Of a DNA stretch of 64,000 nucleotides, positions 10,941 to 22,247 are shown in pieces. Source of the DNA: Fragilaria crotonensis (Eukaryota; Bacillariophyta; Fragilariophyceae; Fragilariales; Fragilariaceae); the NCBI GenBank assembly GCA_022925895.1, contig JAKSYS010000322.1:1-64000 (forward strand), read 5' to 3'. The translations under genes were made by a program, and so were the position numbers. Numbering within the stretch: position 1 is the first letter of the stretch; the number at the start of each line of letters is the position of its first letter. The notes below the pieces were generated by a model, which did not search any database, was not told the origin of the DNA, and saw nothing but the letters and a program-made list of their open reading frames with translations.

Positions 10941-12350
10941 ATGAAAGCCATCTATCCAATTCTCCTAGTCGGATATGCGTCTCGAAGAGTCGATAGCTTT
11001 CAATTCAACGATTTCCGGCAACATACTCAGATCATCGGGCGACCCAATGTCCACTTCAGGAATCCATGCCCATCGACCGCCAATTCTATCGGTAGAACTG
11101 CATGTAGGCTGCACATGGTGCCCACTATTTCCCCTTTGGACTTCCTCCCGGCACAGTCTTTGTCGGAAGCTATCACATCAATGACTCAGGACCAAGCCGA
11201 AGCGTTGGCTGGACCCCTCTTCGGCGCCTCTCTCTTTCCCTACCTTGCTTTTCTCTACTTCTTGAATGTAGAGGAAACGGATTGTCCAAAGGGTGTCACC
11301 GTTGGCTTTGCCACCTGTTTACTCTTTGTATTTTTGACAATTCCCGCCGCAATTGTCGCCAAGCTTTGGTACGGCGTTTCGTTGGCAGACTCGGATTGGC
11401 TGCACGGTAGCGCCGAAAGCGTGCTCACAATCACGAATCTCGTTACTGTCGTGGCATTTCGACAAGCCCTCCAAGCCAAACAACAACAAGATGAGAACAA
11501 TCAATCCATGCCACTGTCAGCAACCTCGTTTGGTCCCATGATTCAGTTGGTCACCATCCTCACCGCCATTTCGAGTGTCACAATCGTCGTGCCAGGACTC
11601 ATGGGGGCCGAACAACACACACCCTACTTGAATGGCTTTATGGATTTCACAGGCATCGACTGGACTCAGTTCGGGGCTCATGCTGAACCGGACAATGCAC
11701 TAACCGTTGCAACGTGGATCATTCACATTTCCTCCTTGGTGGAGTTCCTAGTTGCCATGGGCTTTTGCTGGCGATGGGGTGACGTTGTAAAGAACCCAAC
11801 CTGGAAGGGCCTGACTTGGGGACTCTTGCCACTTCATTCGTCTGGTATCACTGCATGTACATACCATTTGTTTTACAACCACATTCCAGTCTTGGTTCCC
11901 ATACAGGCATTTCTCACTTGTGTTGGCAACACGACGGCAGCCTATGCCGCGCTTCGAATTGCGCTTTCGAATGGATGGAAAGTGCCGGAGGTCTTTGCCT
12001 TTCTCGACGTTTATGCCACGAGTCTTCGTGTTACTCCGACAGCTGCCATTGCATCTGTGCCGTCATTGGGACAGCAGGCGACACAACTGCCATTTGAGTC
12101 ACCATCACTTGTGGGGTTTGAGGATTTAGGCGAGACACTCCAGGATGACAACGATTACTACTTTCTGTTGAAACTGTTTGCAGGTTGCGCTGTCGCCTCC
12201 TATGCTATTAAGTACGGTGAACTCGGTTTCGATTTTCCATTCGAGGCCAACACCTATTTGGGTTTCACATTCATAGCGGTCCCGTCAGCTCTCAATGCCT
12301 TCAAATGGTGGAAGCGAAGTCAAGACCCAACATTTGAAGGATGGTTTTAG
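10941..12350 (+). CDS. Plastid membrane protein with DUF3593 and DUF2499 domains
   Basis: A single exon of 469 aa. The N-terminus is a signal peptide with the diatom plastid motif at DS/FQF (residues 18-21), so a stroma-processed preprotein is predicted. The first domain (about residues 90-190) matches DUF3593: LAGPLFGASLFPYLAFLYF and AESVLTITNL. The second (about 225-360) matches DUF2499: HISSLVEFLVAMGFCWRWGD, WKGLTWGLLPLHSSGI and ACTYHLFYN. Several membrane segments are evident. The same two domains are found in plant and cyanobacterial proteins of oxygenic phototrophs; their function is not established. The last 90 residues include another hydrophobic pair and end in KWWKRSQDPTFEGWF. Confidence 0.82.
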   Translation: MKAIYPILLVGYASRRVDSFQFNDFRQHTQIIGRPNVHFRNPCPSTANSIGRTACRLHMVPTISPLDFLPAQSLSEAITSMTQDQAEALAGPLFGASLFPYLAFLYFLNVEETDCPKGVTVGFATCLLFVFLTIPAAIVAKLWYGVSLADSDWLHGSAESVLTITNLVTVVAFRQALQAKQQQDENNQSMPLSATSFGPMIQLVTILTAISSVTIVVPGLMGAEQHTPYLNGFMDFTGIDWTQFGAHAEPDNALTVATWIIHISSLVEFLVAMGFCWRWGDVVKNPTWKGLTWGLLPLHSSGITACTYHLFYNHIPVLVPIQAFLTCVGNTTAAYAALRIALSNGWKVPEVFAFLDVYATSLRVTPTAAIASVPSLGQQATQLPFESPSLVGFEDLGETLQDDNDYYFLLKLFAGCAVASYAIKYGELGFDFPFEANTYLGFTFIAVPSALNAFKWWKRSQDPTFEGWF

Positions 12351-12499
12351 AATCGGTCAAAGACTGCTACACTGCCACGCAGCCAGGTAGTGAATAATAT
12401 TCCTTTGTTTCGGCTTCTAATTGTATGTACAGTATTACTAGTGAAGTATCCTGCTTCGACTTCTAAAGGAAGCAGACTGATTTTGGCGGGGATTCTTTG

Positions 12500-13818
12500 T
12501 TAGGTAACAACTGTCTTGATGCCATCCACCGCCTTGTTTAATTCGGTACAGAAGGACATGATGCCCCTGTTCCATTCGTCTTGATCATCCTCCTGTCCCG
12601 ATGTAAAGTACAGGATCCCATCTACTTGGTCGATCTCGCCGTGTAAGCTCCCGTCCATAATCATGGTCGCTGCCATCTTCTCGGCTGGTATACCACCCAA
12701 AATCTTGCTCAATTCCTTCAAATAAATACTCTTATAGAGTCTCGAGACTGCGATCATGTTATGTTCAATAACTGCGTGCTGAATAATGCTCAGACCGTCT
12801 CCTCGCACAGCCTTTTGATGTTCTGCCAGAGATGCTTCAAACTGTACCAACTCCTCTGGACGAATGACTTGAGTGCGGTACATTTTGGTCACCAGCGTCG
12901 CATGAGTCTGCATCGACAGTACGGCATCCAATTGATGAAGGCGTGGATCGGAATACAACAGGCCAAGGACACGCTGTTTTTGCGCCCCCGATGGGGCCAA
13001 GATGGCACAGGTTGCCGCGCGGCCCAACATTTGCAACAAATCGTCGGCATCAATTGTGTCCGTGCCGCTCTGACTCAAATCGTGATACCGTGTGGCAGCC
13101 TGCAGGAATTTGCGATTGGAGTCCAACACGCGGGCATATGTGGCCTTGTAACGGAGAATCAAGGTGGTGTGATTATCCGGGTCGGCAATGTTTTCGACCA
13201 CGGTTCCGGCCTTGGTGACAGCCGAATCAGCTTCGACAATTTCATCGTCCATCAAGAAACATTCGGAAATCTTGACATAGACTATGTGTATACCAGGTAT
13301 GACGTGAAATTATAGGACATGGGCATCGCACACAAGTGAGATCAAAAGAGAAGAAAGGGATAAGAGACTCGGGGGTGGTACACAACGACGCAGCAACTTG
13401 GATGAAGCAGTACTTTGAAACACAACGTACCATCACACATTTGAGCTGGAGTTTTGTAGTAGATGGAATTCGGTTCTGATTCCATTCTCATACCGCCAAG
13501 AATTCTTGCCGCACTAGAATACTCCCCCTTTTCGTTAACGAAATAGTCAAACATCAAGGCTCGAAGAGTCGAATCGGCAGCATTATCCACGACCATGGGA
13601 AGGTTTCCCAAACACGATGTAAGGACGGGAGTAAGAGAATCAAAGCCGGTACACAAAAATTCGGGAGATGTGACAGCCTTTTTGACTAGGTAGCCACACA
13701 GCGCACGTTGCTCTCCTTGACCAAGCGTAGGCATGCCTGTTGGAGTAAAAATCATGCAAAGTGTGGCGTAGTCGTTCGAAGCAACTGCTTCATCGACTTT
13801 GCGCATAAAGGCGTCCAT
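12500..13818 (-). CDS. CSN4: COP9 signalosome subunit 4 (PCI domain)
   Basis: Two exons (13818-13431 and 13281-12500; intron 13282-13430, 149 nt) join in frame to 389 aa. The COP9 signalosome removes Nedd8 from cullins and so controls cullin-RING ubiquitin ligases. Family landmarks are ATCAILAPSGAQKQRVL, VIRPEELVQFE, DGLSIIQHAVIEHN, and the PCI winged helix ending MDGSLHGEIDQVDGILYF. The junction gives QMCDVYVKISECF, matching the helical repeat region of orthologues. The start at 13818 leaves the protein about 40 residues shorter at the N-terminus than animal CSN4; an additional small upstream exon is possible, as an acceptor-like site precedes the ATG. Confidence 0.87.
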
Positions 13819-14421
13819 GACAAACAATCGCAGCCAACACCGACCTGAATGTAAAGATTGTCAACCTCTTGCACAACTCCTTTGAAGTCTACCGCGTGTG
13901 GATGCTAGGTCGTTGTTGTGTGTAAACTTGCGTCTTCTTAAGTGGTTCAACTGTAACGTTCCTATCCAACCTGAATGAAGTCAAGCGACAGTGCCGTTGT
14001 GTCATGAGTGTTTGGAGAGGCGACTGAACACTGGCGAACACATTGTACAGTACCAGGTACTCTTCCATACCACAATACAGTAGAAACTTGGTAAAACTTG
14101 TAGGGCAATCAGTATCGAGTACCTGGTTTTCAGTGTCAATAAACCGAAGTTGCGGCCTCTCGACGCCCTCCCACTTGTACCTCACAATCAACAAGTGACT
14201 ACGCGACAACTTGGTGAGGTGCGACCGGGTCAAAGCCGCCCGCGGCAGCAGTTCCTCACCTTACTAGGAAAAAGCAATTCAAATAAAGGGGGGATTTTTA
14301 CTCGTTCGGTACCTAAAGTGTAGTATCACGGACATCCAAATCCAATCTTAGTTCCAGACACTATGCACCACGACCGCCGCAACAATTCACAACCACAAAA
14401 CAGCGTACGTGCATGCATGCA
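13819..14421. other. Spacer without a recognisable gene
   Basis: The 114-codon minus frame at 13889-14233 has no ATG-supported domain and passes through GTAC-rich sequence near 14040-14130. I do not call it a gene. Confidence 0.45.
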
Positions 14422-14991
14422 TTAAGATATTAGCCATGATAGAAACACAGTGTTCAAAACAAGAGAAACAGTACTGATCGCAATTCTGAGTCCAGCACTT
14501 TCTTGGCATGTAATCGAGTCTCCGAGAGCTTTCTCAATCTCTGTTTTCGCCGTGTTGGTCACAACTGAAAAAACTTCCGTAACTGCAGTGGGAAGGTTAT
14601 TTGGATCACAGCTGGGTCCAAGACAGGCCGGGAATTTGTCGGCCGCCACGGAGAAACCGCCCGGGATTGGTACATTTTGGACCGACCCCTCGCATTTCAA
14701 GCGAACATCCTCATAGACAATCTGTCCACCCTCTGCCACGCAGGCATCTGTGAGGTTGACCGCTGACGGCAGGGTGCTGAGATCCTTGGCGCATCGACGT
14801 TGAAACAAATTGCAATTCTTCATGTAGTCTTTCAGACTGTCTACGGCTTCGGTCTGAAATGCCGACGTTAATTCCGAGATTTCGGAGTTTTTATTGAGGA
14901 GTGCGGATTCGATGGTGCATGTGTCGGTCGAGTTTTGAGCATTCGATGCTAACAGAAGAGTGAACAAGAAAAGGATTTTGAAGCCACACAT
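14422..14991 (-). CDS. Small secreted, membrane- or GPI-anchored protein of unknown function
   Basis: A 189-aa single-exon protein. Residues 1-18 are a signal peptide (FKILFLFTLLLASNA). The middle part has eight or so cysteines (TCTIE, NCNLFQRRC, ACVAEGG, LKCEG, ACLGPSCDP), consistent with a disulphide-bonded extracellular domain. The C-terminus ends in a hydrophobic run (ISTVSLVLNTVFLSWL) with almost nothing behind it, the usual form of a GPI-attachment signal, though a tail anchor is an alternative. I do not recognise the family. The clean architecture and ATG at 14991 argue for a real gene. Confidence 0.7.
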   Translation of the reverse strand: MCGFKILFLFTLLLASNAQNSTDTCTIESALLNKNSEISELTSAFQTEAVDSLKDYMKNCNLFQRRCAKDLSTLPSAVNLTDACVAEGGQIVYEDVRLKCEGSVQNVPIPGGFSVAADKFPACLGPSCDPNNLPTAVTEVFSVVTNTAKTEIEKALGDSITCQESAGLRIAISTVSLVLNTVFLSWLIS

Positions 14992-15384
14992 ATTGTTCTT
15001 GCCAACGAGACGATGCGATTATTTTGTGAGACAATGGTTGATCCGCCGTGTCGGTGGGAGTTATGTCGTTGCATGTTGTGAGGTTGTGTTTGATGCCACG
15101 TTGGCACGACCGGTTTCGTGAACAATGTGGATTCCCGCTTCAGTGTTGTACCTGGCAGCGTACTCGTACATGTATATCTCGAATATTCCATTGGTTCTTT
15201 CGAGGCGGCCAGGTCTGTTCCCTCAACGAAATTTTGAACGGTTCAGTGTACGCGTAGCAGTATTATACGATAGTACCTTCACAAATAAACATAAGAGCTC
15301 CATTAAACTCAGGGAACGGTTACGCATAACCGCAGAAGGACTCGGAGTGGCATGTGGCGTGTGACATGTGATTCACAACTACTT

Positions 15385-15655
15385 GTACTGCTGTACGAGT
15401 CTACTCGAGTACTTCCGGGGATGGGTGTGGGACTGTATGATACATGTAGTATGCGGTTTCCAATCTTTTGCTCCAAGTATACTCCAGTACCAGTACAATA
15501 CCAGGTAGAGTATTTCTGCGAGTATGCGTACGCCTTCCTCGCACCATGTGGTTCGCATTCCACGATACCACACAGAGTCGGAGAACATGTGCAATGTGCG
15601 GTGACAACCAGTTACAAGTACCGGTACTACACCTGTGCTTGTACGGTACATCAGC
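15385..15655. repeat. GTAC-rich intergenic island
   Basis: By eye about ten GTAC tetramers in 270 bp, often paired (CCAGTACCAGTAC, AAGTACCGGTACTAC), where about one is expected by chance. Confidence 0.7.
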
Positions 15656-15919
15656 AGGCGAGCTACCTGCATTAAAATGGAGACCTTGAGTAGATGTCAC
15701 TGGGATGACCAAGGACCAGGTTCTACTAACTTACGCGAGTGCTCACTCGCACTATCATTAATGCATAAATGTCCATTACTGAGTATTGTACTGTACCAGG
15801 TTTATTACGATGGCTCCGGATTCGAAATGCAGAGATTGTATGCCTTCAGGCCTTCAGAGTTCCGATGGGTCTTTAGTTCCTGTATCATTTGAATCCCAAT
15901 GCCAATTGCTACTAAGTAG

Positions 15920-16158
15920 ATTATATCGTCATCGTTAATGAAAGAGAAAGTCAACGCTAATATGCAAGTTAAAAGTATAACCCTTTCACGGCACTAATAC
16001 ATTATTTCATCATCGTTAATGAAAGCGAAAGTCAACGCTAGTAGGCAAGTCTACAAGTATAACCCTTTCACGGCACTGGGAGTGCATTATTTCATCATCG
16101 TTAATGAAAGAGGAAGTCAGCGCTAGTAGGCAAGTTTACAAATATAACCCTTTCACGG
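15920..16158. repeat. Three tandem copies of an 81-85 bp unit
   Basis: The unit carries CATCGTTAATGAAAG, then GTCAACGCTA (or GTCAGCGCTA), and ends at AACCCTTTCACGG. Copies start near 15920, 16001 and 16086. They differ by a few substitutions and short indels, so the array is not very recent. Confidence 0.85.
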
Positions 16159-16809
16159 TAATCGTTTGAGAATGCACCTCTTTCTGCGAGTTTATCATCC
16201 CGCAATGAATGCTCCGTTTTTACCCTCCACCTTACTAGAGGTCGCTGCACATCTGCGGATATCGACAATACCTTGGTCCCCAAGCGAGGCTTCCTAGAAG
16301 TAGACCTGAACTGACAGACAATACTGGCTCTCTGAAATTCGCGAGCCTTGACATGTGTTGAAAAGAGATTATCGATACGACACGAATAATCAAACGCGCT
16401 CACGTTAACCGACCGGCGAAATTCCTACTTTCCCAGTTTCCGCTTCAATAAACAGGTGATACCTCGGTATTCCTACTCGGATTATTACTTCTTCTTTGTT
16501 TGTGTTGTCAAGAGGCTATCTAGTACTACTAGTTTCTATCATACATTCGCTAAGATAGGCGACACCAAAATCATGTTAAACATGCAAAATAGATGTGACA
16601 CACGAACTATGTGCATGCGCGTGTGCACCTGGTATGTACCTGTACATACAATTCGTTTAAATGTTTTCGAGAAATCTAGCGATCTTTGGTTACTCACACA
16701 TGTGAGGATGCAGTCGTGGAACAGACACGAGCATTTTGGCCTTGAATCGATCAATTCATCTCACAAAATCTTCCTCCACCTTTTTAGCTTCCAACACTTC
16801 TCAAGGAAA

Positions 16810-17953
16810 ATGCCGTAAGTAGTACGCGTCGCCAAAACGCCTTCGCCACTTCTCTATATATCCATCTAACAGGTAGATCTTCTTGTGACGGCAACCAAAA
16901 TGCAGTGTCAAAGGAATTGGTGCTGTTGTGGCTGGGAGATTGAGCAAACCAAGTCAGGTGAAGGCCGGTACTGTCCAGCAAAGCGCAGAAGCGAAGATTG
17001 CGATGGTTGATGCCAAGGCAGTAAGCAAAGTTGCATCTATCTACCGCGAGAACAACATGTCGATGGAAACACGTTCCCCTACAACTGCCAAGATCGGCAT
17101 TACCACTATGTCTCTCGGTATTCTTGGAGCTGGAGCGTCGGCTGCCAAAACAAAAATGGGATCGATGGACATTGCACGAATTGTGAAGGTTGAGAAGGAG
17201 GCGTGTGAAGAGATCAAGGGTATCGATAACCAAGCTGCAGACGAACTGGCTGCTATTCACGAGAAGGAGGGTCTGTGGTTTGATCGTCCAGGTGGTTCGC
17301 GTGCTGCCGCAGCTGCAGCTGCTGCTGGCCTTGGAATCGATGCTGTAAAGAAGATTGCTGCAACAGAAGAAGGAGCAGAACGTCAGATTGACATGATTGA
17401 CAATACAGCAGCGAGCGAGATTACTGCCGTGAGCAAGGAGCATGCAGCACATATGAACGAATGCGCTAAAGCGTCGATGGCATTAGAACTCTGGGATGCA
17501 GAAGAAGAGTCCGCCGTAACGAAGTATTCCTCGATTGGAGATGCAGCCGTCGCCAGGATTGACTCGGTAGATCGGTCGACCGAAAAACAGGTCGCAGCCA
17601 TCTATAAGGAGAATGGAATGACGTTCGAGAAATCTAACGCAGGTCGAAATTATTTCACGGCTCGGGGTGCTACTGGAGCTATTGCGACGGGAGTAGCTAT
17701 CGCAGCAGCGACGAAGTTGGCTGTTCAGCGCAGGGAAAATTTGTCGAACAAAAGCCGCTCAGCAGCTACTGCTACTGGTCCTTCGTCGACAACCGATGAC
17801 GATGGATTCCTTGATTTGGGAATCTACGACTTTGGTGCCCGTGTCGCGGCCTTCGGTAAAGCCCTTACTGGAGTCGATTTTGAAGGTTCAACTGAAAACG
17901 ACGCCCGATCGCAATGGACTCCCGAAGACAGGGCAAGGACATGCTGCGCTTAA
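16810..17953 (+). CDS. Ala-rich repeat protein with glycine-zipper hydrophobic segments, unknown function
   Basis: The start is inferred at the ATG of 16810. Exon 1 is only five coding bases, followed by a strong donor (GTAAGT) and a 91-nt intron (16815-16905). The join gives MPVKGIGAVVAGRLSKPSQ in frame with the long exon; total about 350 aa. The protein has four loosely repeated units of about 70 residues. Each has a charged helix with an Ile-Asp pair (MVDAKAV, GIDNQAA, MIDNTAA, SVDRSTE), then a V/I-A-x-I-Y-KEN-GM-like stretch (IYRENNM, IHEKEGL, IYKENGM). Ala/Gly-rich segments follow some units (LGILGAGASAA, ATGAIATGVAIAAATKLA), which could insert in or pack on membranes. I do not recognise the family. 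No signal peptide is clear. Confidence 0.72.
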
Positions 17954-18570
17954 ACCACCTGAAATACCAACTTGCGGGTAAACATAAGTTGGGACATTTT
18001 AGATAAAGTATGAGGAAGAGGAGTATGTAACGAAGGAGAGCAACACTGTTTCCACCGAGAAGAAAATGCTCCACGTATTAATGGATAGTAAACGAAGATT
18101 TGTTTAAGTGTGAGACCCTGGTGTATCTGACGGTGTAGTCGATCCATTGCGTTCCACGATTACTCGAGATCGGCGCAATGCGTAGGCATCGTCGATCTTT
18201 GTTTTCTGAGCAAACAATGACACATTCAAGAATGCTTGTATACATAGGGCGTCTTACATGCCAATACCTGACGAACAGATCACGACTTGACTTCCGTGAA
18301 GGCGGGGTAGCTAGTGGCAGGGACCGCCTGTCGCGTGTGTTACATGGCACAACTAGCTGGACATACCTTTGTGCGATCTGCTAACCGCATGAGGATTTCT
18401 ACGGGATGGATCGGACGAAGCTTTGGCTCATAGATCCAGTGCAATATCTGTCTCTTGGTTGAGGGAAACGAATCTTAAGCGAAGCATTGAACTCCTTATG
18501 CTAGAGAACTTGTTAAAGTCATGCAAGACATGAAATGGGGCCACCGGAGCGGCAAAAGGCAAACACTCAT
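17954..18570. other. Spacer without a recognisable gene
   Basis: Short frames only; nothing supported. Confidence 0.45.
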
Positions 18571-19169
18571 CTAAGCCGCGGCTTTGGGGCATGCTACGAT
18601 CGTGAATTCTGCCTCGTGTATGACCTGAGGATTCGCCATCAGGAGAACGACCTGGTACTGCTCCCACTCCCTTGCCTCCTTGGCATTTCCATCAATGTTT
18701 CCGTTTTGATCCATCCTGACGAAGCCGCCTTCATGCACGGAACGGAGTGATATCCTTCCCCATCCCTCGTTTCGAACGAGAAATTGGTGCAAATCACTGC
18801 TCGCATCTTCAAGCTGTGACATGGCTCGCCCAGTCACCTGGCGGACATGATTCATGCACATGTATTGGCCATGGGGCACGCTGTAAAACGCAAAAGTATA
18901 TTCCGCAACTTGAACAACGAGGAACTTTTCCGATTCCCATTCCACGGGGAGTTTGTCGAAGTCTTTCTGTCCACCATGGCCATTGACGTTGCCATCATGA
19001 CACAGGCGAATGAAACGATTGTGGGACGGCGAATGCAAGGCGACAATGTTTCCGTGCGCAATATCGGAACACGAACGATTCTTCAGTTCGTTGTAAGCTC
19101 GCAGCTCTCATGAGGAAACTCGGGGCGGCCACCTTTAGTCAGCATGGGTGATGATGATGATGAAGACAT
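18571..19169 (-). CDS. Beta-trefoil (fascin/actin-crosslinking-like) protein with one frame slip
   Basis: The main frame (stop at 18571) shows repeated beta-trefoil strands: GNIVALHSPSHNRFIRL, EKFLVVQ, YTFAFYS, HQFLVRNEG, GRISLRSVHEGGFVRMD, and EQYQVVLL. Such folds bind actin, sugars or proteins; the ligand here is unknown. The likely start is the ATG at 19169 (MSSSSSSPMLTKGGRPEFPH), but that frame stops soon, whereas the trefoil frame opens with ELRAYNELKN immediately after the GAGAG near 19105. The two therefore need one frame change; length from ATG to stop is 3n+2, as if one base were lost. A very short intron is an alternative. About 199 aa if continuous. No signal peptide, so probably cytosolic. 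Confidence 0.6.
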
Positions 19170-19715
19170 TCGTAATCAAAAAAGAGTGTAAAATGTAAAA
19201 TGCACTCGCAGCTGAGGTCGTGATTTATGCGGCACAACAACACGAGCAACCGGTATAGTAGGTCCCACGTATCACAAACAGTGTCATGGCATGTCTCGTT
19301 TCGACACGGTTCTTCGTTGGATCGTGGATACTAGAAATGAATTTGTACGCATAGTCCCGTATTCCAGTACTTGTACCTTATGCCTGGTACAGCTGGTACG
19401 CAGCGTTCTTCGAGTAAAAACTTGTATGCTACTGCAACCGGTAGGAGCTAATCGACGTACGTAGGAGCCTCGACAAAAAGTATAAGAAAGCTTATATCAT
19501 ACAAGTTTTGTGGTCTGTCCAGCATCATGCATTTCTCAGGCCTTTCGAGTCCTAAACAACGCCTACACTAATCCCAGCCAACAGTACTGCTATGTACTCC
19601 AGTAATATTTGTCTGACACGTACTTGGTATTCGAGCACAAGCCCAAGGTGCGTAAATTGGTAAAGTTGTGTTGCACTTCACATGTGACAAAACTTATCTG
19701 ACCATCAGCGCAAGC
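19170..19715. other. Spacer before the Crypton
   Basis: No gene. Contains the short inverted repeat at 19481-19496 and GTAC-rich sequence near 19360-19400. Confidence 0.45.
19481..19496. repeat. Short hairpin TATAAG-(4)-CTTATA
   Basis: A perfect 6-bp inverted repeat preceded by AAAAAG. Similar hairpins lie at 23473-23513 and 23605-23621, on the other side of the Crypton. Confidence 0.4.
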
Positions 19716-22247
19716 ATGCCACGACATTCATCATCTCAATCACATGGGCGCATACGCCCACATCAGCGTGCCACCAATGATGTTGTCCCTATAATTGGGG
19801 AAAGCATCCCGATCAAAACACTCCACAGCATGGGAATGCTTGAAACGGAAGGACACGACCGACAGGCTAAAACAAAGAAGGATTATCGGAATCGAATCAA
19901 GCATATCTATGAATTTATGAAGAAGGCATATCCACAGTACTGTGAACTAGGAGGTATCAGGAAGCTTGGCAATGCTGACCTGGGTGTGTTTCACCATAAA
20001 AACACCCACGATTTGCGCTATGAGGGTTTGAACGTACAAATATTTAAGGCCTTCCTAACCACAAAGAAGATAAAGGACAACGGGAATACAAGCAGCTTTG
20101 AACAAATCAGAAAATATAATGATGCGGTTCTCTGGGGGGCTGAATGTTCAAAAGAGCAGCTCCCCACGTCTTACTACACGGAGATGGAAAAGTGGATGAT
20201 GTCGTATCGAAAAGAAGCTGCAACTGCAAAGAAGGATGGGAGGATTGATGAATGCGAGGCAGACCCTGTTTCGTTCTCTCTTTTTCGAATGTGGATGACC
20301 TGGGCACTTGAATTGAAAAATCCTTTTGTTTGGACTTTTGGATTGTTGCAGTGGTCATTTATGGCGTTCAATCAGTATTGGGACACTTGGTCTATAACTT
20401 TCGCCTTGAAGAGGATTCGATTGTGGGAGGTATGACAAACACAAGACTGATCAAACCGGGGATAGTGCACATGACAAGCATTTATTCTCAATCCATTCGA
20501 TGCCATTTTGGATCTGTACCTAGCACTCGGGGTTTGGTTTGCTCTGGACACTGCACGGTTTGGGGACAGTGAATATCTCTTTTTGACTCGAGACACTCTA
20601 GAGGGAGCAGCATCACAGCGGTTCTGCTCCCAGCTCAATGATATTCTCGATGCAAATACACCGGAGCTGTCGGCCTACATTCGACCTAAACATGCAAACA
20701 CGCATTCAATTCGCAAAGGCTCCGGTACTTATTCTCAGTCAGGTACAACCTGTCCACCACCTGCTACAGCAACAGCTGGGCGTGGTGAGTGGTCGCTTGG
20801 TCGAGTATTTGATTTGTATTTGTACTTAGCAGAACCTGCCGACACTTACCTTGGGCGTATCTTGGCCGGCTTGGATCCCCTTAATGAAAACTTTGCATCC
20901 CTTCCGCCTCATTTCATTCCTATCGATCCAATGGGAAATGCACAAATTAATGAGGCAATGCACCTTATGTACGGGCCAATCCTTCAACGCTGGTCAGGAA
21001 ATTCAATCAATCCCACTGGATTACTTCTTCGACTCCTTCCTGCTGTCATTCATCACTCTGAATTTCTGTATGATTGGATACGGAAGGTTCCGGGGCATCC
21101 ATTTGGCCTCATCCCACTGCTCCACGACAAGGATTTGCTGCTTAATTTAAAGGCTCTTGTCACGACAGAGCCAACTGAGTCAATGAAAACTGCAACAGGA
21201 ATTCCACCTCATATCCAAAGTGCGGTGATGGTGAAAAAGGTGTTGGAGATATGTACTACAGTTTTGGAAGAAGTTCGAGATATAACAATGCAGGTCAAAG
21301 AGTCTGTGGCAGAAGCATACGAGGCAAAAATGTCTGCAAATGGCCAAATGACAGCTGATCGAATGAATTTTATACTTGATGACTTCCGCAAGCACATGGA
21401 ACACCTGCTAGATTGTCGTATGTCAAAGTTGCATTCAAAAATTGATAGCATCCGCACCCATTTGTTGAGATATGGACAGACCAACAACACATCAGGTGAT
21501 GACATTTCAATCGGCAACAACACTGATGGAGGAGTTGACTTTGCAGGGGAAGAAGAGCAAATAAGCAATCATGGCGGTGGTGCCATTTATCGAGTGTATT
21601 CTCACAATGGTCACTTTTGGCAGGTACCAAAACCTTTCGAGTTCCCAACCCAGGTTGATTTGAGAGGTGCATTTCGTCTATGGTTGAAGGGTATGCCTGG
21701 CTATGAAATCGAGACAAAGGATTCTGTGTCAAAAGCTGCTCCAATAAGGCCATTCCGACTGCTCGACCCAAAAATGCTTCCAAAATCCGTGAGAGCAGTA
21801 TTCCACCTTCATTGGGAGCCAATACTGCAGATGATGTGTCAAACTCCAGGGCTCGATATTCCAAGGAATCCAAGTACTATCACTGCCACCCAATTTTTGG
21901 AGCTTTATAGTGTGGCATTTGAGTATCTGAAGACAAAGCGAGTAAGCTATGTGTTCGACAAAGGTCCAAAAGTGAAGCCACAGACATGGAAAATATCCAC
22001 TTGGTCAAAACATGCAAGGGCATCGGAGATCATCAAGCATGGAAAGCAAGTCGACAAGGACAATCTTCCACAAGCGACACGATTCAACCAACCCAGAACA
22101 CAAAGAGCAAAGAGAAAACGAACTCCGATTTCACGACCCGAAAAGCGTCATGCTGCAGTCATACAACACAATAACCATGAACGCAGATCCATGGTCCTCG
22201 GTCAGGAATTCACTGTTGAACAGGAAGTCTCCGTAAGGCAAGAATAG
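19716..22247 (+). mobile_element. Crypton-type tyrosine-recombinase DNA transposon, broken
   Basis: Two long frames, 19716-20435 and about 20508-22247, make up one recombinase gene. The first holds an N-terminal core-binding region (KKDYRNRIKHIYEFMKKAYP) up to FVWTFGLLQWSFMA. The second holds the catalytic region with the H-x-x-R motif THSIRKG, then a stretch ending in FDLYLYLAEPADTYLGRILA, where the nucleophilic tyrosine should lie. This arrangement is characteristic of Cryptons in oomycetes and diatoms, which use a tyrosine recombinase rather than a DDE transposase. A helical tail and a basic C-terminus (RAKRKRTPISRPEKRH) follow. Between 20340 and 20510 conserved pieces (GHLVYN, KHKTDQ, NPFDA) fall in different frames, so at least three frame breaks have inactivated it. 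Element ends are not defined: Cryptons lack long terminal repeats. Confidence 0.85.

Larger units (their letters stand above)
14992..16809. other. Long spacer with GTAC island and triplicated repeat
   Basis: No gene recognised. The notable contents are the GTAC-rich island and the triplicated repeat listed separately. The 100-codon minus frame at 16101-16403 overlaps the repeat and is not supported. Confidence 0.5.

Noticed and set aside
13889-14233. 114-codon minus frame as an upstream exon of CSN4
   Set aside because: Its translation does not resemble the CSN4 N-terminus and part of it is GTAC-rich low-complexity sequence.
20436-20507. An intron joining the two Crypton frames
   Set aside because: GTATGA could be a donor, but conserved recombinase pieces lie inside the stretch in other frames, so decay explains it better.
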